From Thelephora terrestris (Eukaryota; Basidiomycota; Agaricomycetes; Thelephorales; Thelephoraceae): 64,000 bases of DNA. The DNA lies in NCBI GenBank assembly GCA_015956445.1, contig WIUZ02000026.1, positions 273,501 through 337,500 on the forward strand, written 5' to 3'. This document shows, piece after piece, positions 32,596 through 42,791 of the stretch. The notes below the pieces were generated by a model that ran no database searches, was not told the origin of the DNA, and was given only the letters and a program-made list of their open reading frames with translations. Made by a program: the position numbers and the translations under genes. Within the stretch, counting starts at the first letter, position 1. Each line of letters opens with the position of its first letter.

Positions 32596-34598
32596 AAAAT
32601 ATAGGAGCGATGGCCGGGAAGAAACAGTAATGGATACGATGCAAGGAAGAGAGCAGTTCCAAACCGGGGGGCAAAAAAAATGGGGATGGTTGCATTAAAT
32701 ACATTCACAAAACCTTATCTAATCAATTGCGAGCACCCGCGTCGGGACCCACAAGGTGTGAGCAACCGTGTGAATTGTGAACTTGCACCTGATGGCTTGT
32801 TCAACTTGCCCCCAACGTAAATTCCCCTCTGCTATATACGCTTGGGTGAATCCGGGCCAGCTGCACGCGCCAGAAATCCAGCCCCAGCTCAAGATGAAAC
32901 ACTCCTGCCCAAGTCCTGCTCTCGGCGGTCGGAATTCTGCCCCAAAAAGTCTGAACCCACGGTGTCGATCACCCTGCTCTCGGGAACGGTGATTGGGCGT
33001 CGGGCCTTGGGGTAGACCCCGTTTACCCCACACATCTGTTGGAGCACGTGTGCCCCGTTACCAGTCCTCCGAATCACACTTCGGAAGGTCCACCAGAAGT
33101 CTTTCCCGAAGAGTTGTCACATGGGTGAAGGGATGACCCAGGATGACCCGGGATGACCCGATCTTTTTATTTTTATTTTTTAAAGATGACCCGATCATTT
33201 GCACCCGAAGAACCTCCTCTACCCCCATGGGTTTAATCTTGAGCGTTGAGCGACCCCCCTGTCGCTCCACTCGGTTAAACCCTCGAAACACCTCTCCCTC
33301 CTCCATGCACTGTGAGGTGGAACGTACGTTGGTAAGCGGTAACGCACAGCCTCCTCCTTTCGCTCAGTACTCAACTCCGCTGCATTGCTAGGGCGCCCTC
33401 ACACGGTGCGAACACCAAAACCCCCACCCCTCATTTCGCAGCGGATAACACCCCGGTCAATGTCGTTGCAAACATCTCTGCCTTGGCAACGGTTGCCCGG
33501 CTTTCAACAACGCCCATCAGGGCTGTACGCCATCACGACCTCGGTGAGTCAGCTCACACATCTCAGGGTGTATCACCACCACACTCATAACCCACACAGC
33601 TGCCCCATATCAGCCCATATCCCAACAAGAGTCTTTGGCCTGCTCGGCCATGACGCAGTGTACATCTCCAATTTACCTCATACCGAAGATCACCCTGTTG
33701 AAGGTTCGTGCCCGCACCCTGTCGGATGGGATTCCGCGACTTTCCTACAGGAACGACCCACCGTACGTGTCATCAGCATTGGCTGATTTCCACGTTACTG
33801 ATGTGACCGCCAGGTGGAGCTTGCTGTACAACTTTTATGCGGATAGGCTGCTCGGCTTGACCGTGCTTCCGCCGCCCGTGCATCAGACTCGTGAGTTCTT
33901 TTGTGAACAGACAGTATTGCTTCGATTTTAACATTCGAACCACAGAGACGAAGTGGTATGCAGTTAGACTCAACCAGCACGGAATCAGGCTGGACAGCAG
34001 GTAATTCACCCCGCCCTATGCCTCACACAACGTCTAACCCCACTCATCACGACAGATCTTCTGACGCCACAACCGGTCTGCAATTCGAAAACCGGGCACT
34101 CTACATTGGTTCACATACAAGCCCCTTCAAACTGATCGGCAACTCTGGACAGGTGCCACCGGGACGGATTCGTCACTTCAAACAACCATGATCAGCCTCG
34201 TCAAGAAATACGTCACCTGTGGGATAAACAGGGGGCCGTTCGCAGACGAGTAAAACAGCGTGAACGGTCAGATGGCAACTTTTATGTGGCACACCGTCGT
34301 CGGTGGCCATTTCGCCCTCGTGAGTCTTTCTTGGCACCTTTCTTGTGTCGGTGCTGATCCATCTGATGCTGCGTTCTGCGAAGCTTGCCGTTCCTAATGT
34401 CATGCAGGGTTAGGTTACTGTGGGAATGGTACCAGCGGAAGCAATGGCGATGAGAGTGGTGCCGTAGCAGCTGCTGTCTCTCTGCCTCGTACCGTCGCTT
34501 TCACATCACTTGTAACGATTCTCTATACGCCGTCGCAAAGACTGAACACTAGGGATCGGCAGATTCTCTCGCCAAACCTGCGGATCAAACTGTCAAAT
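32596..34598. other. no gene supported
   Basis: Open frames of 60-130 codons occur on both strands, some perhaps exons of the decayed GATA gene that follows, but none shows a recognisable domain. GATGACCC is repeated four times around 33,131-33,195. Confidence 0.4.
33229..33282. repeat. dispersed foldback, also at 57,201-57,256
   Basis: GGGTTTAATCTTGAGCGTTG, AGCGACCCCCCTGTCGCT and CTCGGTTAAACCC form nested inverted repeats. The same arrangement with a few changes (TTGAGCGTTGAGCGACCCCC, GTCGCTCCGCTCGGTT) is found at 57,201-57,256. Confidence 0.8.
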
Positions 34599-35345
34599 GT
34601 GCTCCGGCACCTCAGATCCACAACCGCTCCCCAGAATCCCCCCACAAACGGGAAAAAGAACGGAGAGGGTGCCACTAATTCTAATTCAGTCGGTGCTTTG
34701 TCTTGTGCCAATTGTGGTACGAGCGCTACTTCCTCGTGGCGAAGGGATGATGTTGGAAATAACTCTGTAACACGTGCGGTGAGCAATTGGTCCCCCAAAC
34801 TCTATCCTAATCTTTCCGAAATCTAATCCTGATTTTTCCCACCCTGTCCGTCCAATGTCACTCTCATCTTCAGGTATCTATAACGAGTTGCATGCCACGC
34901 ACCGTGCAAACTCTATGAAAAAGACCGTTATCAAACACTGGAAGCGTGTGCCGGCTGCCTCCGGGCTAGCGCTTATACCGATACCTCCCCTACCGCCAAC
35001 ACTCGTTTGACCAAACGGGCACCCGCCGAGGTCCTTGTTTCTCTTTCAAAAGCTTAGGAGCGTGCTTCCGGCGAAGGGAGAGCTGTCAATGATGACGAAG
35101 ATGAGGAGGAGGACGAGCCCAGAAGGAAGCGCGTCAAGTGAGGTGCCAGCGATAACACTCCCACTTATCTTGCTAGGCGAAGGAGCGCAAGGACCAAGCC
35201 TTCCACTCGTGAACCTACTCCCGAAAATAAGGATGACAAGGATGACGACGCTGACGCTGATAGTAAGAGGCAAAGGAAAGGGTCTCAGCGTGATATCTTC
35301 CTGGCAGAGAGCCGCGCGGGAAGTCTGTCCCTGCCCCAATGGTGA
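34599..35345 (+). pseudogene. decayed GATA-type zinc-finger transcription factor
   Basis: ALSCANCGTSATSSWRRDDVGN is the first half of a GATA finger (C-x2-C, then WRRD). The second half, CTCTGTAACACGTGCG coding LCNTCG, follows in a different frame: one base is missing between GN and LC near 34,762. A GTGAGC...CAG intron (about 34,780-34,873) leads to IYNELHATHRANSMKKTVIKHWKR, the basic tail of the finger. Downstream the reading shifts again, a TAG interrupts SKA*ERASGEG near 35,056, and an Asp/Glu and Lys/Arg-rich region follows (DDEDEEEDEPRRKRVK), with another plausible intron at 35,137-35,176. Such factors bind GATA sites to control nitrogen, iron or light responses. At least two frameshifts and one stop make this a pseudogene. 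Confidence 0.7.
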
Positions 35346-35578
35346 TAAAATGCCTCCGTATGTAGCACTGTAGATTATACCCTATACTCGTAAACATGCG
35401 CGTGTGGCACGCCAGCAAACAAAAGTGAGCTAGAAATGGACTCGGACCGGATGATGTCACCCATTCTGATAAGGCGTCTTTTTTATCGGAGCGCCCATCA
35501 GATCGGGACAATCGACACGGCCCCGATCGTTTGCAGAGATAACGATTAACTTGCCACCCTGCCTCCATATCTCATCTG

Positions 35579-36711
35579 ATGACTTGCTCAACTCCCTGGG
35601 TCCCATCGCTAAACGGGAATATCCTACCCCCGTTTCAGGCACTCCAGGAGGTCGAGACTCAGAGACTCAAGCCAACTCCAGACGACCACCCGCCCTGGGC
35701 GCTCAGAACCCTGCGAACCCAGCTGTCAACCGTCCCTGAGGCTGTAGATACGGTATGGGAATCCGTGTTGGCGCTGTGGCGCCTCAAGTACCTGGAGGCT
35801 CACCTCAAGACTGCACCACAAGAGTTCATGGCTAGTTGGCAGTCATACGTGTCGGCCTGGTTGGTGCGTCCCCTAAAATATTTGCATCGGGAAAAATGAA
35901 CACACTTTGTGGCCCTCAGCATCGTCATCGGGACGTATGCCGATTATACAAGCTCGAGCCGTGCAAAGTCGTCACGGAATACGCTATGCACTTGGAAGGG
36001 GCCAAGTTGTTGAAACCTGGAACTAGTCGACTGTTCGAGGAGGAAGACACCCATGGGATCGACAACTCTCCCCCTGAGAGTACCCTCACAGGCAGCGAGA
36101 CGGGCCCGAAGGGGAAACAAGTCGATCGGAGCGCACTGTCCGTCTCCAGCACCAAGGTTAAAAAACCTGTAGCTCCTTCCAGAAAACGAGATCTGGCGAC
36201 ACGATCGCCGGAGAAGGTCGATCCAGCCTCAAAGCGAACGCGGATCTCCACCCGGTCAATGTCCAAGGCTATACCTGAGGATGAGGTGATTGGGAAAGGG
36301 GACATCATAGGACCTCCGGCACTGCCCCAAGACCCCAGGTCAAACAACCAGACACCAGCAACCCCTCTACCGACAACGAGGACAACAGCCACTAAGACAG
36401 GGGCACCCCAACCATCTCCGATACCTGCTGGACCAAGCCATGGAGTCCAGCTCACGCAAACCACCATCTGGTATGCCGACCTGGCCAAGTTCGACGAGCA
36501 GGCTTCGGATCCAACCCTCTCGGCGGTGGGGTTGGAGAATCTTCGTTCCGAAGCTCGGTCAATTCAGTTCAGGGAGAAGTCTGAGGCAGAGGGGATTATG
36601 ATGAAGATGAAGGATCGTCGGGCCATCTGGGAGGGGGTTCTGGCCAGGTTGAACAAGCGGATCTCAAAAGCAGGTGGTACAGTGCTTGTGGAGGCTATGA
36701 GGAATGAATAG
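35579..36711 (+). CDS. paralogue A of a satellite-flanking gene pair, lacks the zinc cluster
   Basis: Two exons, 35579-35863 and 35920-36711, with a 56-nt intron, give 358 aa. Exon 1 (WVPSLNGNILPPFQALQEVE ... WESVLALWRLKYLEAHL ... SYVSAWL) is clearly related to exon 1 of the minus-strand gene at 38,905-40,514, and the last 90 residues (IWYADLAKFDEQASDPTLS, LRSEARSIQFREKSEAEG, DRRAIWEGVLARLNKRI) match that gene's C-terminus. The middle is Ser/Thr/Pro- and Lys/Arg-rich but has no cysteine cluster. The final codons (RNE-stop) use GAATGAATAG, a motif of the 80-bp satellite that begins there, so the original 3' end was replaced by satellite. Function unknown; its partner suggests a DNA-binding relative that lost its binding domain. 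Confidence 0.6.
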
Positions 36712-38720
36712 AACAAAGCAAGTAGAACATAGCATTAAGGACTAGATGGCAACAATCAAGGAGTATGTAGATCTTATTGGGAATCGAACAGCACACACCA
36801 AGGAGAACGTAGCACCAAGGATTACATGGTGGTGATTAGAAAGTGAGCAGCCCTTACTGGGAACTTCATAGCATACGCCAAGGGGAAAGTAGCACCGGAG
36901 ACTACACGGCGATCACTAAGGGGCACGTAGCTCCAATTGGGAAGTGAATAGCACATGCAAAGGAGGACGTAGCACTGAGGATCACATGGTGATCATTCCA
37001 AAGTGTGTAGCTCTTATGGGGAAGTGAATAGCATACGCAAAGGAGGATGTAGCATCGAATATTACATGGCAACCATTAGACAGCATGTAGCTCTTATTGG
37101 GAATTTAATAGCACACAAAAAGGGGAACGTAGCACTGGGGATGACATCGTGATCAATAAAAAGTGTGTGGCTCGCATTGAGAACTGCATAGCACACGCCA
37201 AGGGGGGCACAGCACTGAGAATTACATAGCGATGATTAGAAAGTGAGTAGCTCTCATTGGAAATCCCATAGCACACACCAAGGGCAACGTAGCACCAAAT
37301 ATTACATGGTGACCATCAAGGAGTATGTAGCCCCTACTGGAAATTGTATAGCACATGCCAAGGGGGACGCAGCATTAAGGATTACATGACGATAATCAAG
37401 GGGTATGTAGCTCCCATTGGGAAGTGAATAGCACACGCAGAGGAGGACGTAGCACCGAGGATTACATGGTGATTATTTAAAGTGTGTAGCTCTTACAGGG
37501 AAGTGAACAGCATACGCCGAGGGGAAAACAGCACCGTATATTACACAGCAATCATTAGAAGGAGCGTAGCTCTTACTGTGAATCGAATAGCACACACCAA
37601 GGAGAACGTAGCACCGAATATTACACGGCGACCATCAAGGAGTATGTAGCCCCTACTGGAAATTGTATAGCACACGCCAAGGGGGATGCAGCATTAAGGA
37701 TTACATGACGATAATCAAGGGGTATGTAGCTCCCATTGGGAAGTGAATAGCACACGCAAAGGATGATGTAGCACTGAGGATCACATGGTGATCATTCCAA
37801 AGTGTGTAGCTCTTATGGGGAAGTGAATAGCGTACGCAAAGGAGGACGTAGCATCGAATATTACATGGCAACCATTAGACAGCATGTAGCTCTTATTGGG
37901 AATTTAATAGCACACACCAAGGGAGACGTAGCACTGGAGACTACATCGTGATCAATAAAAAGTGTGTGGCTCCCATTGGGAATTGCATAGCACATGCCAA
38001 GGGGAACGTAGCACTGAGGATTACACAGGGATCATTACAAAGAGTATAGCTCTTATTGGGAATTTGATAGCACATCCCATGGGCAGCGTAGCACCGGAGA
38101 CTACATGACATTCATCAAGGAGTATGTAGCTCCCATCAAAAAGCAAATAGCGCATGCCAAGGAGGATCCAGCACCGAAGATTACATGGCGGCGACCAAGG
38201 AGTATGTAGCTCCTACTGTGAGTTGTATAGCACACGCAAAGGTGGACCGTGGCACTCAGGATTACATAGCGTTCATTAAAAACAGTATAGCTCTTGTTGG
38301 GAATTGCATAGCACACGCCAAGGGCAATGTAGCACCGAATATGACAAGGCAATCGTTAGAAAGTGTGTAGCTCCCATCGAGAAGTGAATAGCGCACGCCA
38401 AAGGGGAGGTAGCACTGAGGACTAAACGGCAATCATTGAGGAGTATGTAGCACTCACTGCAAAGTCAATAGCACACGCCAAGAGAAGGTAGCACTGAAGA
38501 GTGGGTGGCAATCATTACCAAGCGTGTAGCTCCCAGTAGCAAACGGACAGCACACGCCAAGGAGGATATAGCACAAGCAAGCAGATGGCAATCACTAAGA
38601 AGCATGTAGCTCGCACTGGGAGATGAAGAACTTGCACCAAGGGTACATAGCACTAGGGAATAGATATAAAACACCAGGGGATATGTAGCACCTGCTAAGA
38701 AGTGTGTAGCTCTCGCCACC
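36712..38720. repeat. 80-bp satellite array, about 25 units
   Basis: Repeats of about 80 bp with GTAGC(A)C..., GAATAGCACACGCCAAGG and (T)GTGTGTAGCTC blocks, the same family as 26,828-27,560. Some blocks repeat at longer range: 37,320-37,450 is almost identical to 37,640-37,760 (320 bp apart), and 36,960-37,110 resembles 37,750-37,900. The array lies exactly between two convergent paralogous genes. Confidence 0.9.
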
Positions 38721-38904
38721 CCCACTGCCATCTGTTGCACCTTTCCGCTGTGTGCACGACCACCCACCACAATGCGCATCATACGCTGCAACCTGACCAT
38801 CTTTGCCAAGGCATGTATCCAAAAAACTATTGTGTGCACATGGTAGTACTGTGACATTCTTTTCCTGACCTCTCGCACGCCTCTCCACCCCAACCTTGCC
38901 CCCT

Positions 38905-40514
38905 TCAACCACTGCTTCCCAATTGTTCTCCCTCATCAAGAACCTCCGCTGCACGGCGAGCTTGTCCCAGCCGTGTACCCAATCCGTCTATAATACCATC
39001 CCAAATGACACTGCGGTCCTCCACCCTCGAGAAAACCTGTTGCGCATCGCTCCATTCTTTGGACATGATCGCCCGGACCTCACTACGATAAGCCTCCATG
39101 GCCACCAGGGAGTTGTTGGGGTTAGAGGTCCGATCATCGAACGCGACCGGGTCTGTGTACGAGACCGTTGAAGGCAAGGCCTGAATCCCTGGGCCTAGTC
39201 CAATAGCTGACGTGGATGCGACTTGAACCTTGGGTGCTGGCGTCGTGGTTGTGATCGTCGCCGCACTAATCTGAGTCTTCGATCCAAGTCCTGTCGAAAT
39301 GGAGCGGCCGACCTTCTCTGCAGTATTGGAGCCAGCCACTGCAGGTGCCTGCTGCTCATCTCTAGGAGGGTTAATTTCAGCAGCAGGACTGTCAACAAGT
39401 GGCCATCCAATGATCCCAAGCTTCGCCGCCCGGAAGGTACAATGCTGCTTTCTGCGGACGCACATGGCACAGCGAATCGTACCAACTCCTTTGACAGGGT
39501 ACCATGATGGAATGCATGTCAGTTTGTTGTCGGAGCAATACTTGCATGTCTAAATGCCCTGTCAAAACCGGTCGGAGCAATCCTACAGTTCCACATACCT
39601 TGTTTAGCAAACCAGGGACCTGCTCAATGTCCACCTTCTCGCCTTCGACATATGTCTCCTGGCTTAGATCTATCGGGGCCAAAGGAGATTCAGGACCAGG
39701 CTCAACCTCGTCGTTTTTTTCAACTTCAGTGGGCTTCCGCTTGCGCCGCTTCGACAATGCTGCCTTCTTCCGCGGTTTCGGAGGACGACTCTCCATCGCT
39801 GGGATGTCAACATCCACCAGGTCCTCCCTCTCAGTGTTCAGGTGCGACTGGCCTCCTGCTGCGTCAGACCCTTCCACCAACCCTTCTGCACCACCCTGCT
39901 CGCTCGGGACACGGGTCCCCACAGCTTCATCCATGTCAATATCACTGCCAGGGCGAGTAGCCAACGGAACAGGGACGTCGTCAGTGCTTGCTCCCGGATG
40001 CAGAGGCTTGGATTGGAAATTGAACAATGGGACCATGGAACGTGGTAGATTTTTGCTTTCTCGCATCGAGTCTGCGAAATCCCTGACCACCTGGAAAGGG
40101 GTTAGGTTGTGATTTTGACAAACCTCTCGATGCCGGAACTTGAAAGGTCTGTCTCAGTACCACTCTGCACGAGATTCTTGTGTAATCACTCACCAGCCAT
40201 GCCGACGTATATTGTTGCCATAGGTCTTGGAACTTCTCGTTCTGGGCTTCCAGGCGACGAGACAAGTAAGCGAGGCGCCACAGCGCTAAAACGGTCTCCC
40301 ATATCTCGGGTCGCGCCTCAGGAACGCTGGACAGCTGGGAGTCCAAGGTTTGAAACGCCCAGGGCAGGTCGTCTTGTGGATTCGGGACAAGATCATCAAT
40401 CTCAACATCCCGAAGCGCCTCAAAGGCCGGCAGTTTGTCACCGTTCCATACCGGAACCCAGACAGGAGGGAGATCCATCAGGATGATATCAGCGCAATCG
40501 GAAGAGTCACGCAA
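38905..40514 (-). CDS. paralogue B: Zn2Cys6-like protein of unknown function
   Basis: Three exons, 40194-40514, 39599-40090 and 38905-39549, with introns of 103 and 49 nt, give about 485 aa. Exon 1 (WVPVWNGDKLPAFEALRDVE, WETVLALWRLAYLSRRLEA, QQYTSAWL) is a helical N-terminal domain shared with paralogue A. Exon 2 ends in a basic region (PPKPRKKAALSKRRKRKPTE), probably a nuclear signal. Exon 3 opens with six cysteines spaced C-x2-C-x6-C-x14-C-x2-C-x6-C (CKYC, LTC, CAMC, QHC), the spacing of Zn2Cys6 clusters. The C-terminal 90 residues (TDPVAFDDRTSNPNNSL, YRSEVRAIMSKEWSDAQQVF, DRSVIWDGIIDGL) match paralogue A. I see no stop or shift. Likely nuclear and DNA-binding; the target is unknown. Confidence 0.65.
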
Positions 40515-41323
40515 GCACTCCCGATCAACGATTTTTATTTATTTATAAACCCCGATCAACGATCATCGACCATCCTTAACCTCCCCCCGATCAGGACGTC
40601 AAGATGGTATCACTGCTCGTTGGGTCTGTTCAGGTGCAGCTCGGAGGTTAAGCACTGGTGCGTCTCTTTTTATACCTGGCTGGGCAGGGTGCTGCGTGTC
40701 TGACCAACTCCGTATAGCCGAGTTGACTATTTTCCACCCCGACCGTCTTCAAGTCGGGTGCGCTCAAATACCCACACCCCTCCTCTGCACTTCGAGATCA
40801 CGACACAGCCATGAACCTCGCCACGACCAACAACCCCTATCCCCAGCATTCACAACACTGGAGCGCCCATGGAAAGTCGCCTCCCAGCAAACCAGCTTAC
40901 GACGATCGGAATCGGGTTAGGTGCGTCTCGCTCTCCACATCAGCGTCGAACCCCACTCATCTTCGATGATTAACGTGCTCAGCACCGGGCTCGCTTCCAC
41001 TGGGGTACAGGTTCCCCTCGACTCACACTACCAACAGTGTTTCTATCCTACTTTACCTCTACGTTCACCGGTTTTATCTCCCCGAGTCTTCAATATATTC
41101 AACGAGCTATATCTCCCTACGGTGCTACCCACTCTTCCACGGACTTTGCGAAATTATATTAGGCGCCACTCTCTGGGTTTCTCAGCACCTAGACCTGGCC
41201 CGAATCGGGGAAACCGTTGCCAACGGTGGCAGGATAGGTAAGAACCGCCTCTCGTTTCTTCTCTGTTGCGTTCCTTGCGGCGTATCCCGTCATTACCGAG
41301 TTCAGGTCTAAAATCGTGGAGAT
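40515..41323. other. no gene supported
   Basis: Open frames of about 75-117 codons with no recognised domain. The short block GGAGGTTAAGCACTGGTGCG near 40,645 recalls the internal control region of 5S rRNA, but the rest does not fit. Confidence 0.4.
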
Positions 41324-41636
41324 GTGGTCCGTGTGACCTTCAAGCGTGGGGCCCAGGCAAGCCAGGGTGGAGATGTGGAGTCTGCGGCCGGCGTAACCGC
41401 AGTCAACTCCATAAACGAGCTTCGGAGCGATTCTGTGAAGGCTGAGAAGGCGATGGCTACCGCCGAGAAGATGACGAACACCCTCTCGTGGGAGGGTTTG
41501 AGTTATACGGTCCCGATTGGGGGTGGAGAGGAGAGGAAGCTGTTCAGCGACGTCTCTGGTTTTGTCGTTCCTGGAAAGTTGACTGTGTTGATGGGAGAGT
41601 CCAGGCAGGAAAGGTTCGTCTCTCCTTCGTTCTTAC
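41324..41636 (+). pseudogene. PDR/ABCG transporter fragment, start of second ATPase domain
   Basis: Reads VTFKRGAQ, then TNTLSWEGLSYTVPIGG, RKLFSDVSGFVVPGKLTVLMGES, which is the linker and first half of nucleotide-binding domain 2 of fungal pleiotropic drug resistance transporters. The Walker A site that should follow (GESGAGK) is present as GGAGAGTCC-AGGCAGGAAAG with one base missing. A GTTCGT donor then opens an intron that runs into the KDZ element. The rest of the gene lies at 55,076-56,150. These proteins export drugs at the plasma membrane; this copy cannot. Confidence 0.85.
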
Positions 41637-41645
41637 TGATAATCA
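41637..41645. repeat. left target-site duplication of the KDZ element
   Basis: TGATAATCA, repeated exactly at 55,067-55,075. It is 9 bp, or 8 bp if the first T is chance. Confidence 0.8.
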
Positions 41646-41705
41646 ATAGCTGCAGCTCAAAAAATCTATTTCTTCCAGATAACAAGCTACCTCTGAAACC
41701 TATTT
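41646..41705 (+). repeat. left terminal inverted repeat of the KDZ element
   Basis: AGCTGCAGCTCAAAAAATCT and following bases match the inverted right end at 55,000-55,066 with about 80 percent identity. A part (CCTATTTCTTCCAGTTAA) is repeated just inside at 41,699-41,716. Confidence 0.75.
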
Positions 41706-41904
41706 CTTCCAGTTAAGGCCTAAAAATATAATTGTGGCATTGGTATTGTCCCACATTTGTAAATGTGGAATCTCAGCCCAACCTCCAGCCCATTGTTTCG
41801 GGTCAGTGGTTCAGATGGGTCCATTGTTCCGGGTCAACGGCCAAATGTGGGACCATTGTCTCGGACCAGCGGCTGGCTTGACCCGTTGTTTTGGTTTCTG
41901 CTTG

Positions 41905-42324
41905 CAGTGCGGGCCGGCTGATAATTTCCCTTTTGGGAAACCGTGCACCCACCTCTTCCCGCGTTGCCCACTGTCGACGTCGTCCACGAGCATTGTCAAG
42001 TCAGTCCTCAGTAAGCCCCGTTTGCACGTTTTTTTACCCCAGAGTCCACTTATCAAGTCCCGATACCGGTACACCCTCCGCCAGCTTCTGCTCAGCTCGT
42101 GTATCGGTGCCGCGCAGTGCGGGCCGGCTGATAATTTCCCTTTTGGGAAACCGTGCATCCACCTCTTCCCGCGTTGCCCACTGTCGACGTCGTCCGCGAG
42201 TGTTGTGAAGTCAGACCTCGGTAAGCCCACTTTGCACATTTTTTTGTCCCAGAGTCCACTTATCAAGTCCCGATACCGGTGCACCCTCCGCCAGCTTCTG
42301 CTCAGCTCTTGTATCGGTGCCGTT
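41905..42324. repeat. 210-bp direct duplication in the left arm of the KDZ element
   Basis: CAGTGCGGGCCGGCTGATAA starts at 41,905 and 42,115. Both copies contain TTTCCCTTTTGGGAAACCGTG and GATACCGGT(A/G)CACCCTCCGC. Differences are few. The ATTTCCCTTTTGGGAAA palindrome is a candidate protein-binding site. Confidence 0.85.
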
Positions 42325-42791
42325 CCCGCCCATCCCAACATCACCTGGAGTCAAAACTCAGTATGCCGTGCTTGCTATTCGACCCCCTCTGGCACACCTC
42401 CATTCCCTCGTTACTCCATCCAGCCATTCCTCCACTCCGATACCTCAAGTTTGCTGTGAAATCCACACTGCCCGAGTTCGATGCCAGCCACCCAGCCCAT
42501 TCACTGGGATTGGTCTTCAACGCGATACACCCTCTATTGTAGTTCTCCCCTGGTAGATACTCAAACATATATACATAAGTTTCTGCCCCGAATCCCGAAC
42601 TCAGAACCGCGCTCAGCAAGCCGCCTGCACTATCGAGTCCAAGGACTTGGGACGACGAGACCCTGAGTCACCGCCCACTTATGTCAGCTGCGGTAGTTTT
42701 TGTCATGCAGCGCATTCGCTGCCACAGACAGGGGCCAAGGAAACCGGGTATGATTTCAAATCGAGAGAGATACATTTCGACGGTACGGAAA

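Noticed and set aside
33385-34200. Possible PAS-domain exons upstream of the GATA finger (a WC-2-like gene)
   Set aside because: I could not find PAS motifs or consistent splice sites, and the finger type is not that of WC-2.
40600-40720. Possible 5S rRNA gene (GGAGGTTAAGCACTGGTGCG and a following T run)
   Set aside because: Only the internal-control-like block matches. The 5' and 3' ends expected to pair in 5S rRNA are not there.
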